Notes: generated by a model from the sequence alone, not told the origin. A stretch of 55,844 bases of DNA from Asanoa hainanensis (GCF_900188485.1 NZ_FZPH01000030.1:1-55844), one strand, 5' to 3'; numbered from the stretch's first letter, positions 33,171 through 42,433 are shown. Made by a program: numbers and translations.

Positions 33171-33721
33171 CCCGCACGCTCTTCGCGGAGCTCCGCGATC
33201 AGGCCGTGCACGAAGTCCTTGCGCGGTGTCTCCGCGAGGCTCAGCAACGTCTCGGTGCGGGAGACACCGGGAATCTGCCAGATGCCCTCGAGCAGGATGG
33301 CGCGCAGGTGCGCCTGGTCGCGTACGCGGAGTCTGGCCAGCAGGTCGATCGAACCGGTGACGACGCTGACTTCCTCGACCTCCGGGATGGCGTGCAGCGC
33401 GCGGATAATCGACGCCTGGTCGGTGGCGGCGATAACCGACAGGAAAACCTGCATCGGAAAGCCCAAGGCGGCCCAGTCGATGTCCGCGCGATAACCGCGA
33501 ATGACGCCGAGCCGTTCCAACCGCGCGATCCGGTCGCCGACCGCGGGCGGCGACATCTGCAGTTCGCGGGCGAGCCCGCGTTGGCTGGTCCGGGCATCCT
33601 GGACGAGCAACTCGAGTAGGCGGAGGTCGATCGCGTCGAGTGCGGCGGTCGCCACCGGCGTGCTCACGACATCTGCGATCGCCGCCAGCGGGCTGCGCTT
33701 TTTCGGCACGTCTTCCGTCAC
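33167..33721 (-). CDS. Lrp/AsnC-family transcriptional regulator
   Basis: The 184-residue protein has a ~28-residue leader, an AsnC-type HTH (LDAIDLRLLELLVQDART, then GLARELQMSPPAVGDRIARLE) and a C-terminal RAM ligand domain (VVTGSIDLLARLRVRDQAHL). It starts at GTG 33721 and ends sharing a CTAG with the SDR stop, so it faces the aminotransferase operon tail to tail and may control it in response to an amino acid. The 261-bp region upstream holds palindromes that may be its own operators. Confidence 0.9.
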   Translation of the reverse strand: MTEDVPKKRSPLAAIADVVSTPVATAALDAIDLRLLELLVQDARTSQRGLARELQMSPPAVGDRIARLERLGVIRGYRADIDWAALGFPMQVFLSVIAATDQASIIRALHAIPEVEEVSVVTGSIDLLARLRVRDQAHLRAILLEGIWQIPGVSRTETLLSLAETPRKDFVHGLIAELREERAG

Positions 33722-33783
33722 GCGGGAACTATAACGGTGCGGGCTATCCGGCCAAACTGACCGTAAGGGGTCGGGCCCTAATC

Positions 33784-33849
33784 CCGCATGCCCGACTTAT
33801 GCGGCTCATCTGCTCACGCCTGCCGCCGGACGACGGTGACTTGGCAAGT
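33784..33849. promoter_or_regulatory. two dyads in Lrp/LVIVD divergent promoter region
   Basis: CCGCAT-N9-ATGCGG (33784-33804) and the perfect palindrome ACTTG-G-CAAGT (33839-33849) lie between the Lrp gene (33721) and the LVIVD gene (33983). Either could be an Lrp operator. No -35/-10 pair is clear. Confidence 0.35.
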
Positions 33850-33982
33850 GATCGTGCGAACCCGCCCACGAAAAGTTGGCCGTAAGGCATTATCTGATGT
33901 CCACTGTTCGATATAACGTGTGCGGTGCGAGGCGGTCGTTACCCGACCGCACTTTCGGTCCCCCTGCCCCGAGAGGCACCGC

Positions 33983-35968
33983 ATGGCCATCACCCTCAGA
34001 AAGGGCTTCGCCGCTACCGCGGCGGCGCTCCTCGTCCTGGCGTTCACCCCGGGTGCCGCCGCCGCAGACCCGGATCCGCGGATCGGGCTCACCGGTGGCT
34101 GGCTCGACGCGCAAGAGGCCGCCAGCAACATCGAGCGCCTGGCGCACGTCGACAAGCCGGCCGGATCGTTCGACCCGGCCAACCCGTCGAACTTCTCCTA
34201 CGTCGCCTCCGACCTCGCCTTCAAGGGCAACGTCGCGTTCATGGGCGGCTACAACGGCTTCACCGTCTTCGACGTGGCGAACCCGTCCGCACCGTCCATT
34301 CTGACCACCGTGGTCTGCCCCGGCGGTCAGGGCGACGTCTCCGTCTTCGGCAACCTGCTCTTCATGTCGGTCGAGGAGACCCGCGGCCGCGTCGACTGTG
34401 GCACGAACCCCGCCGTGGGCACCCGGTTCCAGGGCGTCCGCGTCTTCGACATCAGCAACGTGACCGACCCGCAGCAGGTGGCGGCGGTCCAGCTCTGCCG
34501 CGGTTCGCACACGCACTCGCTGGTGACCAAGCCGGGCGACACCGACAACGTGTACGTCTACGTGTCGGGCACCGCCGGCGTCCGCACCGACGGCCTGGCC
34601 GGCTGCAACAACAACCCGGCGTCCGGCGTCGACCCGTCCCGTTGGCGGATCGACGTCATCAAGGTCCCGGTCGCGGCACCTTCGGAGGCGGCGGTCGTCA
34701 ACAACCCGCGGCTGTTCGCCGACGAGACGACCGGGGCGGTCGACGGCCTGCAGAACGCGCCGCAGACCCCGCGCCACCCGTCGGGCACCAACTGGAGCCC
34801 GTCGCCGGTCACCGACGCCTGCCACGACATCACGTCGTACCCGGCGATCGGGCTGGCCGCCGGCGCCTGTGAGGGCAACGGCATCCTGATCGACATCTCC
34901 GACCCGGCCAACCCGAAGCGGCTCGACGAGGTCGCCGACCCGAACTTCGCGTACTGGCACTCGGCGACGATCAACAACGACGGCACCAAGGTCATCTTCA
35001 CGGACGAGTGGGGCGGTGGCACCGGTGCCCGGTGCCGCGACACCGACCTGCCGTCGTGGGGCGCCAACGCCATCTTCGACATCGTCGACGGCAAGATGCA
35101 GTTCCGCAGCTACTACAAGCTGCCGGTGCCGCAGACCGTCGTCGAGAACTGCGTGGCCCACAACGGCTCACTGCTCCCCGTGCCCGGCCGCGACATCATG
35201 GTCCAGGCCTGGTACCAGGGCGGCCTGTCGGTGCTGGACTTCACCGACTCGGCCAACCCGAAGGAGATCGCCTTCTTCGACCGCGGCCCGGTCAACCCGA
35301 ACGCCCTGTCCCTCGGTGGCTTCTGGTCGGCCTACTGGCACAACGGCCAGGTCTACGGCAGTGAGATCGCGCGCGGCTTCGACACCTTCGGGCTCAAGCC
35401 GAGCGAGTTCCTCTCCGCCGCCGAGATCGCGGCCGCCCGCGAGGTCCAGGTGCCGCAGACCAACCCGCAGCACCAGCAGAAGTTCACGTGGACGCCGAGC
35501 CTGGCGAACACGCGGGCGCGGTTCGACCAGCTCGTCCGCACCTGCACCACGACGATCACGGGCAACCGCAACGGCATCGTGGTGGCCGACGGCGTGACCT
35601 GCCTCGACGGTGCCACCGTCCGGGGTGCGATCACGGTGCGGCCGGGAGCCTCGCTGCTGGCGATCAACTCGACGATCAACGGCGCCGTGGCGTCGTCGTC
35701 GGCGTCCGCGGTGCACCTGTACGACAGCACGATCAACGGCGCCATGGCGGTCAGCGGCACGACCGGCAGCCTGGCGGTCGTCGACTCGACGATCCGGGGC
35801 GCGGTGTCGTTCAGCGGCGCCCGCACGCCGGGCATCGCGTCGGTCATCGCCGGCAACGACGTGTTCGGCGTGCTGTCCTGCACCGGCAACAACCCGACGC
35901 CGATCAACGTCGGCTCGAAGAACAAGGTGCGCGGACTGGCCGTCGGCCAGTGCGCCGCGCTGGACTGA
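33983..35968 (+). CDS. secreted LVIVD-repeat protein with beta-helix-like tail
   Basis: The 661-residue product has a signal peptide (cleavage near GAAAADP, about 28). An LVIVD-repeat beta-propeller-like region follows (about 60-490: GYNGFTVFDVANPSAP, GVRVFDISNVTDPQQV, GILIDISDPANPKRL and GLSVLDFTDSANPKEI). The C-terminal part has short Ser/Thr/Asn repeats around INSTINGAV, DSTINGAMAV and DSTIRGAVSF that look like a right-handed beta-helix or polymer-forming segment. It is exported, probably to the cell surface. Two strong hairpins separate it from the DUF305 gene, its frequent partner in actinobacteria. Function unknown. Confidence 0.88.
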   Translation: MAITLRKGFAATAAALLVLAFTPGAAAADPDPRIGLTGGWLDAQEAASNIERLAHVDKPAGSFDPANPSNFSYVASDLAFKGNVAFMGGYNGFTVFDVANPSAPSILTTVVCPGGQGDVSVFGNLLFMSVEETRGRVDCGTNPAVGTRFQGVRVFDISNVTDPQQVAAVQLCRGSHTHSLVTKPGDTDNVYVYVSGTAGVRTDGLAGCNNNPASGVDPSRWRIDVIKVPVAAPSEAAVVNNPRLFADETTGAVDGLQNAPQTPRHPSGTNWSPSPVTDACHDITSYPAIGLAAGACEGNGILIDISDPANPKRLDEVADPNFAYWHSATINNDGTKVIFTDEWGGGTGARCRDTDLPSWGANAIFDIVDGKMQFRSYYKLPVPQTVVENCVAHNGSLLPVPGRDIMVQAWYQGGLSVLDFTDSANPKEIAFFDRGPVNPNALSLGGFWSAYWHNGQVYGSEIARGFDTFGLKPSEFLSAAEIAAAREVQVPQTNPQHQQKFTWTPSLANTRARFDQLVRTCTTTITGNRNGIVVADGVTCLDGATVRGAITVRPGASLLAINSTINGAVASSSASAVHLYDSTINGAMAVSGTTGSLAVVDSTIRGAVSFSGARTPGIASVIAGNDVFGVLSCTGNNPTPINVGSKNKVRGLAVGQCAALD

Positions 35969-36032
35969 CGCCGCATGTGGCGCCCGCCTCAGCTCCCCCC
36001 GCTGACCGGGCGCCACGCCGGTGGCGCGTAAA

Positions 36033-36114
36033 GGTGGCCGGTCCGCCCGGCCACCTGATCGCGTGCCAACTCAGGGCGCTCATCCCTGCTCCCCCCGCAG
36101 GGGTGGGCGCCCTG
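36033..36114 (+). terminator. two tandem strong hairpins after the LVIVD gene
   Basis: The first stem is GGTGGCCGG/CCGGCCACC (36033-36055, 5-nt loop). The second is a long stem, CAGGGCGC/GCGCCCTG, extended inward by CATCCCTGC/GCAGGGGTG (36072-36114). Both follow the stop at 35968 and precede the DUF305 gene at 36168. Confidence 0.75.
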
Positions 36115-36167
36115 TCATTCCAGCCTTTGCTCTGCTTCCATATGCGCATCGGAGATGACGAAGGTCC

Positions 36168-36854
36168 ATGCAGGTCAACCGCCGTGCTGTAGTCGTGTCG
36201 CTGGTCGCCGCCGCGCTGATCGCGGGTGCTGTCGGGATCTCGGTCGCGGCCAACCGCGACGAGTCCAGCGCTACCCGCACCCCGCCCTCGCCGGGCCGGG
36301 TGGTGCAGCCCGGCGCGCCCGGTCAGGACTCCCGCACCCTCTCCCCCGAGGAGCTCACGCGCTTGTCGGCACCGCCGCACGCGCCGGCTGACGCCGACTT
36401 CATGCGCAAGATGGTCACGCACCACCTGCAGGCGCTGGAGCTGACCGCGCTGGTCGCCGGCCGCAGCCCGAGCACGGACATCCCGCAGCTCGCCAAGCGG
36501 ATCGAGGTGTCGCAGAAGGACGAGATCGCCCAGCTCCAGCAGTGGCTGGTCGACCGCGGCGAGCCGTTGCCCGAGCCGCACGCGGACCACGTCGGCCACG
36601 GCGGCCTGATGCCGGGCATGCTCGACGCCACCGATCTGTCGGCGCTCGCGGCGGCCAGCGGGCCCGCCTTCGACAAGCTGTTCCTCGAGCTGATGATCCG
36701 CCACCACGAGGGCGCGATCACGATGGTCGGGCAGCTCTACCGCGACGGCGGCGGCGTCGAGTCCGCGGCCGACCGGGTCGCCCGCGAGGTCAACGCGGAC
36801 CAGTCCATCGAGGTGCGCCGGATGCGCGACATGCTGGCCGCGCGCGCCGGCTGA
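36168..36854 (+). CDS. DUF305 domain protein, membrane-anchored or secreted
   Basis: The 228-residue protein has an N-terminal hydrophobic segment (about 6-27) and two DUF305 four-helix units marked by histidine pairs: FMRKMVTHHLQALELT and LMIRHHEGAITMVGQ, plus HADHVGHGG between them. His/Met-rich DUF305 proteins have been linked to copper. With the LVIVD protein it forms a common exported pair. A copper role is inference. Confidence 0.88.
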   Translation: MQVNRRAVVVSLVAAALIAGAVGISVAANRDESSATRTPPSPGRVVQPGAPGQDSRTLSPEELTRLSAPPHAPADADFMRKMVTHHLQALELTALVAGRSPSTDIPQLAKRIEVSQKDEIAQLQQWLVDRGEPLPEPHADHVGHGGLMPGMLDATDLSALAAASGPAFDKLFLELMIRHHEGAITMVGQLYRDGGGVESAADRVAREVNADQSIEVRRMRDMLAARAG

Positions 36855-36956
36855 AACGCCCCACTTCCGCATCACTTCGTCGCTTTGGGTAGCGATATAG
36901 GCACTCAACGTGATAGGAGTAGGTCGATTCTTCGATGCGGAAGGGGCACGGGGGCC

Positions 36957-37691
36957 ATGCGGGTCGAGATGCTCTCCGACCACACCGCGCCGCGCGAGCC
37001 CTGGCTGGCCAGCACCTCGACGGCGGCGCGGCAGCTGTGGGCCCGCGTCCGGCGGTGGCGACGGCTCGACGCACCGCTGGCCCGCGACCCGGTCCTGCGT
37101 GCCCGCGTGAGCTGGCAGGAGGTCCTGCTGACCCACGATCGGGCCCCGCGGCGTACGACCGGCGTGCTGGGCGAGGATCCCCTGACCGCCGCCCTCGGCG
37201 TGCTGCCCGACGAGTGGGTGATGCTGCGCGGCTACCGCAACCGCCGGGGCGGCACCGACCACGTGCTGGTCGGCCCGCACGGCATCTGGGCGGTGGAGGT
37301 CGAGCGACGCCGGATCCGCCTGCACGCGGTCGGCGACCAGTGGTGGTGGGAGAAGCTCGACGCCCGCGGGCACAGCGTGGAGACCGGGCGGGCGGTCGAC
37401 CCGGCGGGGCGGGCCCTGCCGCGCCGCGTCAACGACATCGCCGACGACCTGGCGGCCTGGCTGCGCCGCAACCGGCACGACGTCCCGGTGCGCACGGCCG
37501 TCGTGCTCACCCACGAACAGGCCCGGCTGGGCCATTGCCAGGACCCGACGGTCAGCCTCGTCGGCACCCACCCGCACCACCTGCTCGACGCGCTGGCCCG
37601 CTACGCGGCGCCGCTGGCCGCCGGCGAGGTCGCCGACCTGGTCCGCCGAGACCATCTGTTCCACCAACGCCGCCGCCACCGCCGGGCCTGA
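36957..37691 (+). CDS. NERD-domain (nuclease-related) protein
   Basis: The 244-residue protein carries a NERD-type domain at about 90-210: LRGYRNRRGGTDHVLVGPHG, then IWAVEVERRRI (cf. the D-x-V-V-x-G-P-x-G...E-V-K core of PD-(D/E)XK-like nucleases) and VRTAVVLTHEQARL. The catalytic-type Lys after E-V is replaced (VEVER), so nuclease activity is uncertain. The C-terminus is His/Arg-rich (FHQRRRHRR), and a degenerate copy of its coding sequence follows the stop. Confidence 0.7.
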   Translation: MRVEMLSDHTAPREPWLASTSTAARQLWARVRRWRRLDAPLARDPVLRARVSWQEVLLTHDRAPRRTTGVLGEDPLTAALGVLPDEWVMLRGYRNRRGGTDHVLVGPHGIWAVEVERRRIRLHAVGDQWWWEKLDARGHSVETGRAVDPAGRALPRRVNDIADDLAAWLRRNRHDVPVRTAVVLTHEQARLGHCQDPTVSLVGTHPHHLLDALARYAAPLAAGEVADLVRRDHLFHQRRRHRRA

Positions 37692-37740
37692 CCCCGACGT
37701 CGTGCGCCACGGCCGCCTGTTCCACCAGCGGCGCCGACAC
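37644..37740 (+). repeat. imperfect 36-bp duplication of the NERD gene 3' end
   Basis: Positions 37644-37679 (inside the gene, coding LFHQRRRH) and 37705-37740 (after the stop) match at 28 of 36 bases by eye. The offset is 61 bp, so the second copy is out of frame; it reads RLFHQRRRH in another frame. A former longer C-terminus lost by frameshift, or a local duplication, could explain it. Confidence 0.6.
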
Positions 37741-37744
37741 ACGG

Positions 37745-37781
37745 CGGTGCTCCCCGGTGGCCGAACCACCGAGGAGCACCG
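37745..37781. terminator. bidirectional hairpin between convergent genes
   Basis: CGGTGCTCC-C-CGGTGG, loop CCGAA, CCACCG-A-GGAGCACCG: a 15-bp stem with a single C/A mismatch between the NERD gene and the convergent GH87 gene. Confidence 0.8.
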
Positions 37782-37793
37782 TGCTCCTTCGTT

Positions 37794-40700
37794 CTACTGC
37801 TGTGTGATGACGAACTGGGTGCCCGGCTGCCGGACGATGTCGCCGTCCGCCGAGTTGGTGATCGTCACGTTGGACAGCGTCGCGCTGCCCTGCGCGCCGC
37901 TCATCGCGAGGATGCCCGCGCCGTTGTTGGACCTGTCGATGCGTACGTTGCTGATCGTGGCCGTGACCCGGCCGCCGCCGGTCTTGAACTGGATGCCGTC
38001 GTAGGTCGAGTCGACGATCTCCGAGTCCCGGATGACCACGCCGGGGATGGGCTGGCCCGGTGCGAACAGCGTGATCGCGCCGAACTCCTGCTGCTCACCC
38101 CAGAACACCCCGCCACACCGGTAGAGGCCGTTGTTGGCGATCAGCGTCGTACCGCTGAACGGCTGCGGCGAGTGGTCGGTCGCCAGCATGATCCCGGGGT
38201 AGTTCATCGTGTCGTACACCAGGTTGTTCTCGATGGTGTTGCCGTAGCCGCCGTAGATCGCGATGCCGTTCGCCCGCCACGGCAAGGCGATCGTGTTGTT
38301 GGTGAAGTGGTTGTCGTGCCCGATGTCGGTCGCCTGGTCCTTGACGTAGGTGCTCGACCAGACGGCCAGCGAGTCGTCGCCCGTGGTGCGGAACGACGAG
38401 TTGAACACCGTCGAGTTGCGGGTGCTGTTGGCGAAGTTGATGCCGTCGGCGTACGTGTCGCGGATCCGCATCCCGGAGAACTGCAGCCCGTCGCCCGGGT
38501 TCCAGTAGGCGGGCGTGTCCGAGTAGTCCCGGCCGACCCAGGCACCGACGTTGAGGTGCTCGATCCAGACGTTGCTGATCCTCGTGTTCTTGCCCAGCCG
38601 GCCGTTGATGCCGTGGCCCCGGTTGGCCCGGTTGGTGGTCATGCCGAAGATGGCCAGGTCGGAGATCTGCGTGTTGTCGTCGATGTCGAAGCCGACGTTG
38701 CCCTCGTGCGGGTGGTTGATGTTGCCCTGCACGTTCTGCGGCTCGGTGTTCGTGTAGAGCTTCGTGTGCCACATGCCGGCGCCGCGGATCACGACGTTGC
38801 GGATGCCCTTCTGGTTGTACGTGCCGCGGGTCGGGTCCGGCGAGAGAATCTTCTGCTCCTGGCGCCACTGCCCGGCCGGGATCCACACGCAGGAGATGAC
38901 GCCGTTCTCGTCGTCGGTGACCGCGCGCTGGATCGCGCCCGAGTCGTCGACGTTGTCGTTCGGCACCGCGCCGTACGACGTGATCGAGGTGCAGCCCGCC
39001 GGCTGGCTCAGCGCCGGCGCGACCTGCTCGAGGTCGATCAGGTCGAGGTAGTAGAACGCGGCGTCGTCACCGGCGTCGCGCTGGAGCTTGAACCGCGTGC
39101 CCGCCGGGTACGAGGACGGCAACAGCGCCTGCGACTCGTCGAAGAGCCGGCGGGCGTTGGCCTGCGGGCTGTTCGACAGACTCTCGGTGTCGTCGGTCGT
39201 GCCGTAGAGCCAGCTGTTGCGCGACGACAGGGTCAGCTTCTGCACGAACTGGTCGTTGGCGTAGAGGCTGATCGTCGCCGTGGTGCCGCCACCGCTCGCG
39301 GAGTCCGGGATCGAGTTGCGCACCACGATCGAGTTCGTCTGCACGGTCGAGGTGAACTGCACGTACTGGCCCTGGCTGGTCAACCGCACCGACTTGCGGC
39401 CCGACGACTCGGTGCCGAAGTTGGTGTGCCCGAACGTCCGCAGCGCGTCGGCCTCGACCAGCGTGCCGGTGTACTGGCCGTTCTCGGCCTCGTACGACGT
39501 GAACGGGGTGGCGGCACCCCGACCGACCACGATGGCCTGGGTACGGGTGTTGTTGGTCTCGTTGGTCTCCGCCACCACGTTGGTCGCGTCGGCCGTGGCC
39601 GTGATGGTCGCGCCGCCGCTGGTCGCCGTCCAGGTGCCGCTGACGGCCACCGTCGCGGTGGCACCGGCGGCGATCGTGCCGGTGTTGGTGTTGAGCGTCG
39701 TCGAGCCAACGGTCAGGCGGGTCACGGACGCGGCCGCGGCGGTCGTGCCGCGGTTGTTGACACTGACGGTGAAGGAGACTGCCGCGCCGACCGCCGGGTT
39801 CGACGGGTTGTTGGTGATGCCCGTGACCTGCAGGTCCGGCCCCGGCGCCTGGGCGACGACGAGCTGCGCCGACGCCGTGGCGCTGTTGTTGGTGTCGTTC
39901 TGCTCGATGACCGTGTTGGTCGGGTCGACCACCGCGCTCACCGCGTAGCTGCCCTGCGAGCGGGTGCCCGCGTTGAAGGTGACGGTCTGGGACGCACCCG
40001 CCGCGAGCCCGCCGACGTTCGCCGAGCCGACGACCAGGCCGCCGAGGCTGAAGTTGACGGTGGTCGCGCCGGCCGCCGCGGTGCCCGCGTTGCGCACGGT
40101 CGCCGACAGCGTGATCGCGCTGCTCTCGTTCGGGGAGGCCGGGCTCCAGCTCACCGAGTCGACCACCAGGTCCGGGTTGGGTGCCGGGGTGCCGCAGACC
40201 TCGAGCTCCGCGACCTGACCGCCCGGGGCGCCGGTGTTGGAGGTGAACCGCAGCCGCACGTCCGCGGCCGTCGCCGAGACCGGGATCGCCACGACGTTGT
40301 TGCCCTGGACGAACTGGTACGCGGTCGCCGCCACCAGGCTGGTGAAGGTCGAGCCGGCCTGGTCACGACCGAGGACCTGGATCGTCTGGGTACGGGTGCC
40401 CCACGCGCCGTCCGGGTTCAGCTTGACGTTGACGCCGGTGATGCCGTGGTTGGCGCCGAGGGCAACGGTCAGGTCCTGCGGGTAGCCGCCACCGCCCTCC
40501 CAGTAGGTGCCGAGCTGACCGTCGTTGGCCTTCTCCGGCGTGAAGGTGAAGGTCGAGCCGGTCGCGCTCATGGTCTTGCCGGCGGCCACGTTGGTGCAGC
40601 CCGGCGGCTGAGTGCCGGTGCGGGTGACGGTGTTGCTGTTGCCGGACAGGTTGCCGGCGCCGTCGCGGGCCCGCACGTAGTAGGACACGGTCGCCGTCGC

Positions 40701-42101
40701 CGGCTGAGTGTCCTGGTAGGACGTCGCGGTGCCGGCGGTCGCGATCTGCGTGCCGTTGCGGTAGACGTTGTAGCCGGCCAGGCCGCTGCCGCCGGTGTCG
40801 GTGGACGCGCCCCAGCTCAGCGTGATCGTGGTCCCGTTGGTGCTGTGGCTGAGCGTGCCGGGCGTGCTCGGCGGCGTGGTGTCACCGGGCTGGGTGCCGG
40901 TGCGGGTGACCGTGTTGCTGTTGCCCGACAGGTTGCCGGCGTTGTCCCGCGCCCGCACGTAGTAGGACACGGTCGCCGTCGCCGGCTGGCTGTCCTGGTA
41001 GGACGTCCCGGTGCCGGCCGTCGCGATCTGCGTGCCGTCGCGGTAGACGTTGTAGCCGGCCAGGCCGCTGCCGCCGGTGTCGGTGGACGCGCCCCAGCTC
41101 AGCGTGATGGTCGTCCCTGACACCGTGTACGAGAGCGTGCCGGGCACGCTCGGCGGGGTGGTGTCCGGCGTGGTGCCGCCCGGGCCGTAGACCTCGACCT
41201 CGGAGAGCTGCCCCGCCGGCCACGCGCTGTTGGCGGTGACGTTGATCCGCACGTACCGCGTGGTGGCCTGGTTGAACGTGATGGTCACCGAGTTGCCGGC
41301 CACGGCCGGGTTGAACGTGTAGGTCTGCGAGCCGGCCAGGTCCGTGAACGACGTGCCGTTGGTGCTGCCCTGCACGCTCAACGTCTGGGTGCGGGTGCCC
41401 CAGCCGCTGGTCGGGAGCTTCAGCACGACCCGGTTGACGGTCTGGGCGGAGCCGAGGTCGACCTGCACCCACTCGGGGAACGAGTTGTTGGTGCTCTCCC
41501 AGTAGGTGCCCTGGTTGCCGTCGACGACGTTGCCGGAGCCGTAGACGTCGGCGTGCCCGCTCTCGGCGGTCGCCTTGCCCTGCGCGAGGTTGCCCGTGCC
41601 GCCGGTGCCGGCGCCGTAGACCTCCAGCTCGGACAGCTGCGCCGCACCCCAGCCGGTGTTGGCGGAGATGCTCGCACGCACGTACCGGGTGCTGGTCGCG
41701 GTGAAGTTGATCGTCACGGTGTTGCCGCTGCCCGGGTTGAAGGCCTGGCTCGTCGGGCCGCTCAGCGTGCTGAACGACGTGCCGTTGGTGCTGCCCTGGA
41801 GCGTGACGGTCTGGTTGCGGGCGCCCCAGCCGGCGGGCAGCTTGAGCACCACCTGGTCGATGCTGGTGCTGGCGCCGAGGTCGATCTGGGCCCATTGCGG
41901 CAACGCGCCGGAGCTCTCCCAGTAGCTGCCCGCGTTGCCGTCGTTGACGTTGCCGGCGCCGAAGCCGCCGTTGGTCGAGCTGGCCGAGGCGGTCTTGCCG
42001 AGCGCGAGGTTGGGACCACCGGCCGCGGAGGCCGGCACCTGCCAACCCACGGTGACCAGGGCCGCCGCGAGGGCGACGGCCAGAATCCGGGTACGTCTCA
42101 T
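37794..42101 (-). CDS. secreted modular GH87 mycodextranase-like alpha-1,3-glucanase
   Basis: The 1435-residue exoenzyme reads in order: signal peptide (1-27); two F5/8-type discoidin CBMs (about 30-165 and 170-310); two fibronectin III modules (about 318-500); a third discoidin-like module (503-640); two CARDB modules (645-870); a CBM35/6-like module starting SYEAENGQYTG (about 883-1040); and a right-handed beta-helix of the GH87 type. In the helix YADGINFANS and TTGDDSLAVW supply three Asp residues matching the GH87 catalytic set. It should cleave alpha-1,3-glucan (fungal wall, biofilm or mutan). The ribosome-binding site is AAGGAC. The gene stands alone, convergent with the NERD gene. Confidence 0.87.
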   Translation of the reverse strand: MRRTRILAVALAAALVTVGWQVPASAAGGPNLALGKTASASSTNGGFGAGNVNDGNAGSYWESSGALPQWAQIDLGASTSIDQVVLKLPAGWGARNQTVTLQGSTNGTSFSTLSGPTSQAFNPGSGNTVTINFTATSTRYVRASISANTGWGAAQLSELEVYGAGTGGTGNLAQGKATAESGHADVYGSGNVVDGNQGTYWESTNNSFPEWVQVDLGSAQTVNRVVLKLPTSGWGTRTQTLSVQGSTNGTSFTDLAGSQTYTFNPAVAGNSVTITFNQATTRYVRINVTANSAWPAGQLSEVEVYGPGGTTPDTTPPSVPGTLSYTVSGTTITLSWGASTDTGGSGLAGYNVYRDGTQIATAGTGTSYQDSQPATATVSYYVRARDNAGNLSGNSNTVTRTGTQPGDTTPPSTPGTLSHSTNGTTITLSWGASTDTGGSGLAGYNVYRNGTQIATAGTATSYQDTQPATATVSYYVRARDGAGNLSGNSNTVTRTGTQPPGCTNVAAGKTMSATGSTFTFTPEKANDGQLGTYWEGGGGYPQDLTVALGANHGITGVNVKLNPDGAWGTRTQTIQVLGRDQAGSTFTSLVAATAYQFVQGNNVVAIPVSATAADVRLRFTSNTGAPGGQVAELEVCGTPAPNPDLVVDSVSWSPASPNESSAITLSATVRNAGTAAAGATTVNFSLGGLVVGSANVGGLAAGASQTVTFNAGTRSQGSYAVSAVVDPTNTVIEQNDTNNSATASAQLVVAQAPGPDLQVTGITNNPSNPAVGAAVSFTVSVNNRGTTAAAASVTRLTVGSTTLNTNTGTIAAGATATVAVSGTWTATSGGATITATADATNVVAETNETNNTRTQAIVVGRGAATPFTSYEAENGQYTGTLVEADALRTFGHTNFGTESSGRKSVRLTSQGQYVQFTSTVQTNSIVVRNSIPDSASGGGTTATISLYANDQFVQKLTLSSRNSWLYGTTDDTESLSNSPQANARRLFDESQALLPSSYPAGTRFKLQRDAGDDAAFYYLDLIDLEQVAPALSQPAGCTSITSYGAVPNDNVDDSGAIQRAVTDDENGVISCVWIPAGQWRQEQKILSPDPTRGTYNQKGIRNVVIRGAGMWHTKLYTNTEPQNVQGNINHPHEGNVGFDIDDNTQISDLAIFGMTTNRANRGHGINGRLGKNTRISNVWIEHLNVGAWVGRDYSDTPAYWNPGDGLQFSGMRIRDTYADGINFANSTRNSTVFNSSFRTTGDDSLAVWSSTYVKDQATDIGHDNHFTNNTIALPWRANGIAIYGGYGNTIENNLVYDTMNYPGIMLATDHSPQPFSGTTLIANNGLYRCGGVFWGEQQEFGAITLFAPGQPIPGVVIRDSEIVDSTYDGIQFKTGGGRVTATISNVRIDRSNNGAGILAMSGAQGSATLSNVTITNSADGDIVRQPGTQFVITQQ
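40612..41157 (-). repeat. tandem 282-bp repeats encoding paired FN3 modules
   Basis: Two copies, about 40612-40875 and 40894-41157, are offset by 282 bp (94 codons) and nearly identical at the DNA level, including third-codon positions (shared runs such as GGCCGCTGCCGCCGGTGTCG). This points to a recent duplication or ongoing gene conversion, with room for copy-number change. Confidence 0.85.
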
Positions 42102-42433
42102 CGCTGTCCTTTTCGCAGAGGGGGACGGGGATGCGCTGCGCGAAAATTCCAGAGGTGCACGACAGAGTTTTCATGACTCTGTCGCAATCTTGCGGCAAGT
42201 TGGGCGTCAGGTTACCGACGTGCTACGGAAACCGTCAACACGTGGACGCCAATCGATGCTTCGCCTGGGGAAAGACTCGGGGCGGCACTCACGCGGACCG
42301 CCCCCGTGTGGGCGTTCCTGACCGGCGACGCCGGCCTCCCCGGTCGCCCCGGTCCGCGCGGGCCGCTCTGGTGTGGACGATGTCCACCCGAGCAATGTTG
42401 ACACCGTACACCAGAGTCGTGGACCCTTCCAGG
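42102..42433. other. 332-bp divergent region with two dyads
   Basis: This separates the GH87 gene (minus) from the TetR gene (plus). It contains GACAGAG-N9-CTCTGTC (42161-42183) and the palindrome CTTGC-G-GCAAG (42189-42199), both suitably placed to control the GH87 gene. A TTGACA -35 box at 42401 with repeated ACACC (ACACCGTACACC) lies just before the TetR gene. No gene is seen here. Confidence 0.45.
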
